In this document: positions 57,477 through 64,000 of the stretch, piece after piece
Layout of the letters: every line of letters begins with the position of its first letter
Position numbering within the stretch: position 1 is the first letter of the stretch
Assembly: GCA_027422505.1 (NCBI GenBank)
Contig: JAPQWV010000018.1
Span: forward strand, 15,952,001 to 16,016,000
Length of the DNA: 64,000 nt
Origin: Craterostigma plantagineum
Taxonomy: Eukaryota; Streptophyta; Magnoliopsida; Lamiales; Linderniaceae
Direction: 5' to 3'
Notes under the pieces: generated by a model
Database searches by the model: none
What the model saw: only the letters and a program-made list of their open reading frames with translations
Told to the model about the DNA's origin: nothing
Program-made: the position numbers and the translations under genes

Positions 57477-59903
57477 TCAAAAACCCGTCTCGATCCAACT
57501 GCTTCCGACCTCCTTCACCACACCATGCTCCCTCATCCTCCCCCGCAACTCCTCGACCCCAACCCACATATTCCGTCCCGCAAGAAAATTCGACGCCAGC
57601 ACGTACGCCCCGCCGTCCGCGGGCCCCGCCAAACCCGCCACATCATCCGCCAACTCAGAACACTCCCCATCCCTACACCGCGCGCTTACCAAGCTCTTCC
57701 ACGTGTCGCCGCCGGGCCGAAATCCTGTCCCCTCAACCAACGCCTTCGCCTCCTCAAGCTTGCCGGCCCGGCCCAGTAGCGAGACCAAGCACGCGTAGTG
57801 TACCTCGTCGGGCTCGAGCCCGAGCCCGGGCATAGACCCAAAAATGCCAATCCCTTCCTCGACCAAGCCCACGTGGGCGCACGAGGATAAGAGAATAACG
57901 AAAGTCACACGGTCTGGATTTACGCCTTTCGCCTTCATATCCTCGAAGAGTTCGAGCGCTTTCCTCGCGTCTCCCTGACGACCGTGCATGGCTATTAAAG
58001 TGTTCCAACACGCGATATCTTTGTATTCGGAAATATCGAAGAGCAAATTCGCAGACTCGATATATCCGCAATTCGCGTAGGCATTGATTAAGGCGTTCTT
58101 TACGAAGAGGTTCGAGTCTATCCCCGTTTTTACGGCTTGGGAGTGGATTTGCGAAGAGTGTAACGAGCTCGGGAGATTGCCCGAGGCCCTGAGGACGGCG
58201 ACGAAGGTGGAGGCGTTTTTTTGCCTTTCTTCTCTGCGCGACATTTCGACGAACAGATTGAGGGCTTCGTAGTTCTCGGAACAAAGTGCGTAACCGAAGA
58301 GCATAGCGTTCCACGTGACGATATCCTTTACGGTTATTTCGTCGAACGCCTGCCCTGCGTCTCGGAGAAGCGAGAGCTTCGAGTATGCATAAATCAGCGA
58401 ACTTCCGCCGAAACTATGAAGAAAGAATCCATATTTGATCGTGAGGGAGTGGATTTGGCTTGTAAGTTCGACGGCCGCCGACGATAAGCCTAAGAGCGCG
58501 ACTAGGGTTATTTCGCTCGGTGCGATTGAATTACGCCTCATTTCTTGGAAAAGATCGAAGCCCTCTATCAGATTTCCGTGCATCGAATACCCATCGATCA
58601 TCAAATTGCAGGAAACAGTGCTGCATTTTCCCGAAGAAAGAAGAAGCAACTTTCTCGCATCGACCAACAAACTGCACCCACAGTACATGTCGATCGAAGA
58701 GTTCTTAACGAATTCGTCAGAGATTAGGTTTGTCTTGATTATGTAAGAATGGATCTGCATACCCAGTTTTAGGTCCTCAAGGGACCCGCAAGATATCAAA
58801 GCGCTCGAGCAGGCGAATTCGTCCGCCCTAAAATAAAATCTCTTCATCTCCGCGAAGAACTCAATCGCCCGGCAATCGAAGCCAATCTGTCTGAACCCAC
58901 AAATCATCATAGTCCAAGAAGTTTGATTCTTGACGGCCATGGATTCGAAAATTCGATAGCTACTCTCAGGCAATCCACACTTGAAGTAGAAATCTAAAAG
59001 CAAGTTACTCAAAGAAACATTTGAATCAACGCCGACGCTTCTCAGCGCATAGGCGTGGATTTGCTTACCTCCTTCGAGGAAATCGAAAGTCGAACAAGCA
59101 GATAACACGGTGGAAAGAGAGTATATATCAGGGACGACCCCATTTTCGACCATTTCTCTAAACAAACTCAGGGACGCAAGAATATCTCCTACCGATGCAT
59201 ACCCTGCGATGATCGAAGTCCACGTCACCACGTTTTTCGCACTAAGCTCATCAAAAACTAGTCTTGACGATTCCATGTCGCCCGATTTTGCGTAGAATTC
59301 GATGAGGGAAGAGCCCACGTGAGAGTTTTGCTCATAGCCCAACTTAGCGACACAACCATGCAAGATCAAACCTTTTTCAAAATCGATCAGATGAGCGCAA
59401 GAATGAATCGCACCAGCAAGAACGTACTCGTTAGGATTCTCACAATCGCCGCTGTTCATCAAAACCATAAAGAGCCTCAGCGCGTCTTCCTCTTGGCCGG
59501 CGTTGTTCAGCGCAGAAATCATCGACGACCAAGTGATTAAGCTCCGTTTAGGCATTTTATCGAACAGGTTAGCTGCAATTCGCAAACCATCGCAGCATTT
59601 CGGGTACGCAGCGATCAGAACGTTGCTGAGGAACACGTTGGACCCGAAACCCGAAACGATGATCCGCGCGTGGACGGACTTGTAGTAGGAGAAGCGATCT
59701 CCGATGCATTTGCTTGGCGGAGAAAGGACGAGCTCGCCCAAGTACTTGCGATGCTCTTGCCTGTTATGAGCTGTGGTAATAACGCTCCGAGTCTGCGAAC
59801 ATTTTCTGTCATGGCGTAATCCGTATGCGTTAGCGTGGGATTTCGTCGGCGAGAGGAAGCGTAATAAGCCGTTGCTTCGAACGCCGAGATTCTTGAGCAA
59901 CAT
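57477..59903 (-). CDS. PLS-type pentatricopeptide repeat protein
   Basis: Intronless 808-aa protein, predicted to be an organelle RNA-binding factor of the PLS subclass; the N-terminal region (SNGLLRFLSPTKSHA) is Ser/Arg-rich and acid-poor, as in a transit peptide. From about residue 70 the typical 35-residue repeats run in P-L-S triplets (for example KSVHARIIVSGFGSNVFLSN, DILASLSLFREMVENGVVPD, DIVTWNAMLFGYA). A C-terminal E-type segment includes YACLVSLLGRAGKLEEAKAL and ends VVKEVGSSWIETGF. The order of repeats closely recalls Arabidopsis At4g39530. The end is shorter than in relatives, which continue past SWI, and there is no DYW domain. The stop lies 36 bp from the outer MITE. C-to-U editing specificity is the family expectation, unproven here. 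Confidence 0.93.
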   Translation of the reverse strand: MLLKNLGVRSNGLLRFLSPTKSHANAYGLRHDRKCSQTRSVITTAHNRQEHRKYLGELVLSPPSKCIGDRFSYYKSVHARIIVSGFGSNVFLSNVLIAAYPKCCDGLRIAANLFDKMPKRSLITWSSMISALNNAGQEEDALRLFMVLMNSGDCENPNEYVLAGAIHSCAHLIDFEKGLILHGCVAKLGYEQNSHVGSSLIEFYAKSGDMESSRLVFDELSAKNVVTWTSIIAGYASVGDILASLSLFREMVENGVVPDIYSLSTVLSACSTFDFLEGGKQIHAYALRSVGVDSNVSLSNLLLDFYFKCGLPESSYRIFESMAVKNQTSWTMMICGFRQIGFDCRAIEFFAEMKRFYFRADEFACSSALISCGSLEDLKLGMQIHSYIIKTNLISDEFVKNSSIDMYCGCSLLVDARKLLLLSSGKCSTVSCNLMIDGYSMHGNLIEGFDLFQEMRRNSIAPSEITLVALLGLSSAAVELTSQIHSLTIKYGFFLHSFGGSSLIYAYSKLSLLRDAGQAFDEITVKDIVTWNAMLFGYALCSENYEALNLFVEMSRREERQKNASTFVAVLRASGNLPSSLHSSQIHSQAVKTGIDSNLFVKNALINAYANCGYIESANLLFDISEYKDIACWNTLIAMHGRQGDARKALELFEDMKAKGVNPDRVTFVILLSSCAHVGLVEEGIGIFGSMPGLGLEPDEVHYACLVSLLGRAGKLEEAKALVEGTGFRPGGDTWKSLVSARCRDGECSELADDVAGLAGPADGGAYVLASNFLAGRNMWVGVEELRGRMREHGVVKEVGSSWIETGF

Positions 59904-60005
59904 TCATTGCCTGGTAAATATCGTCTTGTGACGCTGGCTTAGAGAGTGATTTAAATTTAATTTTGAAAAAATAGAGACTTTAGTTTCTATTTTTGGAGAA
60001 TCTAA

Positions 60006-60366
60006 AGAAAAATATTCATTTGTATAAAAACTTGCAAGATTAGTACAATGTCAGTGTTTTTTTATGTAGGTACAAAAAGTTTTTTGTACATTGGTACCCG
60101 ATCCGTCGCAAGGAACGTCATATAAAACATTTAGGTGTTATATATAACAACGTATTTTACGCAAATGGTACATCATATACCACATTAAGGTACCATATAG
60201 AAACGTATATGAGTATCATATAAACGCGTGATATGGTACATAATACACATATAAAAAGGTACGTCAAGGCTGGAAAAATAGTACACATAGTCAAACGGTA
60301 CTATATAAAAAAATTTCTAACAGAGGTACTGACTTGCAAATTTTTTATTCAAATGAGTATTTTTCT
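60006..60366. mobile_element. GTACC-rich palindromic element, copy 2
   Basis: 361 bp with ends AGAAAAATATTCATTTG and, as the reverse complement of the right end, AGAAAAATACTCATTTG. It is related in inverted orientation to 19751-20325 through the GGATCGGGTACC block and both flanking arms. It begins about 100 bp upstream of the PPR start codon. Confidence 0.7.
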
Positions 60367-61189
60367 GAAGATTCCCCTCTAATTGGCTATAAATTTGCGC
60401 TACACATTTGGATATCCTCATTCAACTGACTATAAATTTGCGTCACACATTTGGAAATATCCTAAAATATGCTAATTTCCCGGAGGTAGAGCATCTCAAA
60501 CCCGCAGCATAAAAATACAGTTAATTCTGCACAATATTACAATTGCTACAGTGTTATTCCAACTCATAAACTTATTTTCTACACTAATTTTTACCCGAAC
60601 CCATTAAACTCTATTTCTACTCTAAAAATTAAATTCCTATATTAAATTTTATATTATAATAATTAAAAAGTCAACAAATTATATAATTAATATTTCATAT
60701 TAAATTATATTTTTATTAAGTTAAAAGGAAAATATCAATAAATAAAAGGAAATTAACATTATTTTCTTTTATTATTAGAAGAATATCAACTATTTAAATG
60801 TGTTTTATTAAATAAAATATAAATAAATAGAAAGACACATTTTTTGTGTTGAAAATTGTGTGTACTCTACATCTAGAGCATCTCTGCTAATCAACACAAT
60901 ATTAGTGTTAGTCCCATTGGAGTAGAGACGTACTTTATTATTGTGTACCGTTGGAGATGCACTGGTGAAAATGTTTCACTCCACACTCAACAACAATAGT
61001 CAAGATTGCTAGTATGAATAGAAATTGAGAACTTTGATTTTAAAAACTTCACATATGAATTCCACTAAGTTTCATTGAACAGTTCATTAGTTGGAATAAA
61101 ATACGTGACGCTCATTCGCTAGGTCAACATTTGATGATAAAATGAAAATTTAGTTTAGTGATTTTGGAGTACACATCCCACTCGATCAA
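60367..61189. other. AT-rich intergenic region
   Basis: No gene. Two near-identical lines follow each other at about 60382-60460 (ACTATAAATTTGCG, then CACACATTTGG, twice). The remainder is featureless. Confidence 0.45.
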
Positions 61190-61297
61190 GGCCAGCACAT
61201 CATAATATGAGGTCTAAAGCAAAATTTTTCGATAGGGCCTTTTTTACTGAAAATAATAAATATTATATATTAACAAAATTTTTTAGGTTGATGGCAC

Positions 61298-61920
61298 TAG
61301 GGTTGCAAATGAATAGAATCTTTTTGTTCGATTCGCAATTCGATTCGAAATTAAGGTTCGGATTCGAAATATTAGAATATCAAATCCGAATAAGATTATT
61401 TTTTTCGATTCGAATATTTTTAGAATATGAATACAATATGACAATATTCGATTCGAATCTTTTTAGAATATTCGATTCGAATAATATAATATATATTAAA
61501 TAATATATATTTATAAATACTTGTAGTTAAACTAACATATTAATATGAAGCAAGCTAAGGAAAATAATTATTGTTGGAATTTATCGATGAAAGATTTTGT
61601 TTATGCTTTCGTATGATGTATTGGATAAACTAATGATTTGCTTTGCTACATTTTTCTTTTTATGTCGTAACCGCATATTTCATCCACTACGTTTTTTTTT
61701 TGCTTTATATGTTTTGTAAAAATAGGTTTCCTGTAAAAAAAATTTATTCGTATCAGAATATTCAAATATTCGCAATTATATCCGAATATATTATCAAATA
61801 GAATATGAAACAATTTTAGTATTCGAATAATAAAAGAATACGAATATGATATTCGAAAAATAAAAGAATACAAATAGAACATGGTGGTATTCGACTCGAT
61901 TCGATTCGTTTGCAACCCTA
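61298..61920. mobile_element. hAT MITE of the ATTCGAAT family
   Basis: 623 bp, termini TAGGGTTGCAAATGAAT (left) and TAGGGTTGCAAACGAAT (reverse complement of right). Perfect 8-bp TSD GATGGCAC at 61290-61297 and 61921-61928. The interior is AT-rich with many ATTCGAAT-like palindromes; the ORFs in it are spurious. Confidence 0.92.
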
Positions 61921-62043
61921 GATGGCACACATCTCTCCTCCTTTATCCGAGCTTGGGACCGGCAACTATAATTAAAATTTATAGAAGGCGGAGTTAAAAT
62001 TTTGAGTAATTTTTTAGTGAAAAACTTAAAAAAAAAAAAGCAA

Positions 62044-64000
62044 TTACAAGAAATTTATTCTTCTAGCTTTTCTTGACGCAAATTCTTTTATGAAATTTTC
62101 ATAATCAATCTTCTCGGCCAACTCATTTTCTATTGATAAAATAGCTAATCCATTTCATCTTTCTTGTGATATTGTTGATCTTAAGTAGTTTTTTATTATT
62201 TTTAATTTGGAAAAACTTCTTTCGGCTGAAGCAACAGTTACCGGAATCGTCAACATAACTCTATATGCAATGTATACATTAGGAAAAGAACGTACTTTTT
62301 TAACATAATTTAATATTTCAATTGGAGTGTTAGCCTTTGCAATTACAATATTCTTTAAATATTTTAGTTCTTGAAATGAATCATGTCCATTAATATCTAA
62401 ACTACTCTCATGTGTCAACACATTTTCAAGTTTTAAACAGTTTTCTTCTATATTTTTATCATCTATTGATTTTAATTTTCCATACTAAAGAGAAAGCCAA
62501 AAATATTTTCAAAACTTTTAAATTGATCAAATCTACTTGGAAGCGAAACAATAGCTTGGTCTAATATATAAATAAAAAAATCACTTCTAAAAGACTCCTC
62601 AGCAGTTATAATAGTTTCATTCTCAACATTTTCATCGTATCGTTTATTCCTATGGATGATACGTTTCTCATTAAATCTAGGTTGTATATTCATCTTTAAA
62701 CAAATTTCTTTGGTGATAGTTATAGCATCCTCTAATCCATTCTCTCTATATCTTTGTAGAAAACGAATAAGCCCATCTAATTGTTCAATAGCAACATCAT
62801 ACACATATCCTCTGCTTGCAAATTTTTACTAGCCGAATTAACAACAAACAATATTTCATACCTAATAACCATCCCTAACAAAAACACAAAATTTTCAAGT
62901 TCATATTTAGCTAAACATCTAGCCTAACTTTTTATCTTACAATCCAAACAACCATCACTTAATGCCAACAATGCATCTCGTAATTCTGGTGCTTGAAATC
63001 TAATTGCTTTAACACTTTCGACACGACTTTCCCAACGTGTTTGTGACATTGATTTAAGAGTTAAGTTTGGTATGTGATTTTGCAACAACTGCCATAGTTT
63101 AGTAGAAGAAGAGAATAATGAATATATATGTCGAATCACTCCAAAAAATCAATAGCTTTATTACACGAATTAGCCATATCATAGAGTACTAAATTTTGAA
63201 CTATGACAACCACATGGAGTATTAAATGCCCTAGGATTAATATCTAACATTCTTGTTTGCACACCTTTATTTTTGCCTTTCATATTAGACCCGTTGTCAT
63301 AACCTTGCCCTCTAATATCATTTATATCAAGTCCAATATTTTTTAATTCTTCAACAATCGCATCAAAAAGACCCTTACCGGTTGTATCATTTACTATTAA
63401 AAATTCTGAAAAATACTCCATAACTTTGAGCGAACTTGATGATATATCCAAACATCTTAATAGGAGAGTCATTTGCTCTTTATGGCTTGTGTCGGGAGTA
63501 CAATCAAGTATAGCAGAAAAATATTTAGACTGTTAACTTTTTCAACTATTTTAGTTTTAACTTCGTGTCCTAATGAAAAGATTAACTCGTTTTGCATATT
63601 ATGTCCTAAATAATGCTTATGAATTTCATGGTTTTTAACACGTCGAAGATGTTCTTGCATTATTGGATCAAAGATTGCAATCATCTCAATTGCACCTAAA
63701 ATGTTTCCATTATTTTCTTGGTAAATCTTTTCATTAGTTCCACAATGCTAAACTTCTCTTGGCTAGAAATTTTACAACAGCAATAATTCTTCTTAAAACA
63801 TTTTTCCAATGTTCTTTATCTTTATTTATTTGATCTTGAATATGTTTATCAACTGTTTTATTTTTGATCAATCTCAGTGTTCTAGATCAATCCAAGTACT
63901 CATATTCACAACATGTTCATTACTAATTTCGTGTCTTTTAAGTTTAGCATTAATATTCCTCCAATCTTTACTTCCATCCCTTCCTAACTTACTTTCGCAT
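62044..64000 (-). pseudogene. hAT transposase (ZMYM1-like: TTF zinc finger, DUF4371, dimerisation), frameshifted
   Basis: Reading leftwards from the window edge, KDWRNINAKLKRHEISNEH at about 63900-63990 is the end of a TTF-type zinc finger. EHLRRVKNHEIHKHYLG (63469-63684) and the DUF4371 catalytic-core part with GQGYDNGSNMKG (63179-63472) follow. An insertion-domain region is at 62472-63139. The hAT C-terminal dimerisation motif TVASAERSFSKLKIIKNYLR is at 62155-62421. Downstream residues EKIDYENFIKEFASRKARR continue past an in-frame TGA to a stop at 62044. At least five stops or shifts break it, and the N-terminus is outside the window. Confidence 0.88.

Larger units (their letters stand above)
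61190..64000 (-). mobile_element. Tip100/ZMYM1-type hAT transposon, 3' part
   Basis: Contains a decayed hAT transposase on the minus strand. The left limit is inferred from GAGGTCTAAAGCAAAA at about 61209, a subterminal block I associate with this group of hAT elements, preceded by a degenerate terminus near 61190. The 5' end lies beyond the window. A MITE has inserted in its 3' region. Confidence 0.6.

Noticed and set aside
61207..61930. ORFs on both strands within the ATTCGAAT MITE
   Set aside because: The MITE is AT-rich and palindromic; the predicted peptides are low-complexity Phe/Ile/Arg strings.

Overview
The window is nuclear DNA from a flowering plant, most likely a eudicot. The genes have plant-type GT..AG introns. 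They include a plasma-membrane H+-ATPase ending in YTV, an intracellular Ras-group-related LRR protein (PIRL), an RHF2A-type RING-H2 ligase, a class V chitinase and a PLS-type PPR protein. The rest is mostly Ty1/copia elements, an L1-type LINE, hAT and Mutator-like elements and MITEs. An asterid is my guess, because the extra ORF of the giant copia element resembles proteins I associate with asterid genomes; the sequence alone does not prove it.

Layout. 1-1.55 kb: LTR-like fragment on the minus strand with a 206-bp direct repeat. 1.72-2.91 kb: fully palindromic Mutator-like foldback element with a perfect 9-bp target-site duplication (TSD). 3.67-4.81 kb: class V chitinase broken by a 49/50-bp tandem duplication. 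5.51-9.81 kb: intact 12-exon H+-ATPase (952 aa). 10.36-10.72 kb: MITE fragment. 11.4-14.6 kb: plant-mobile-domain (PMD) gene, decayed and interrupted by a 787-bp hAT MITE. 15.6-17.2 kb: PIRL gene. 17.6-19.1 kb (minus): RHF2A-like ligase, tail to tail with PIRL. 19.75-20.33 kb: GTACC-rich palindromic element beside the RHF2A promoter. 20.3-25.9 kb: decayed L1-type LINE. 26.15-30.04 kb: old copia element (LTRs about 91% identical, my count). 30.5-30.9 kb (minus): small two-exon membrane-protein gene. 31.5-32.1 and 51.5-53.5 kb: one satellite-like cluster split by a 19.3-kb copia element at 32,136-51,445. That element has LTRs differing at 4 of 351 sites, a 2.5-kb solo LTR inside gag, inactivating changes in protease and integrase, and about 4.8 kb of extra coding sequence between pol and the 3' LTR. 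56.0-57.4 kb: three hAT MITEs nested in each other, each with a perfect 8-bp TSD. 57.5-59.9 kb (minus): intronless PPR gene. 60.0-60.4 kb: second GTACC palindromic element. 61.2-64.0 kb (minus): decayed ZMYM1/Tip100-type hAT transposon, itself hit by a MITE and running off the window.

The host genes look like independent loci, with no cluster or shared pathway. The window mainly records successive transposon insertions, many of which can be ordered from nesting and TSDs. I found no new defence or metabolic system. The most unusual object is the extra coding region of the giant copia element, with its 1.2-kb internal tandem duplication. The exon models are mine, built from splice sites and reading frame; no alignment or database search was run.
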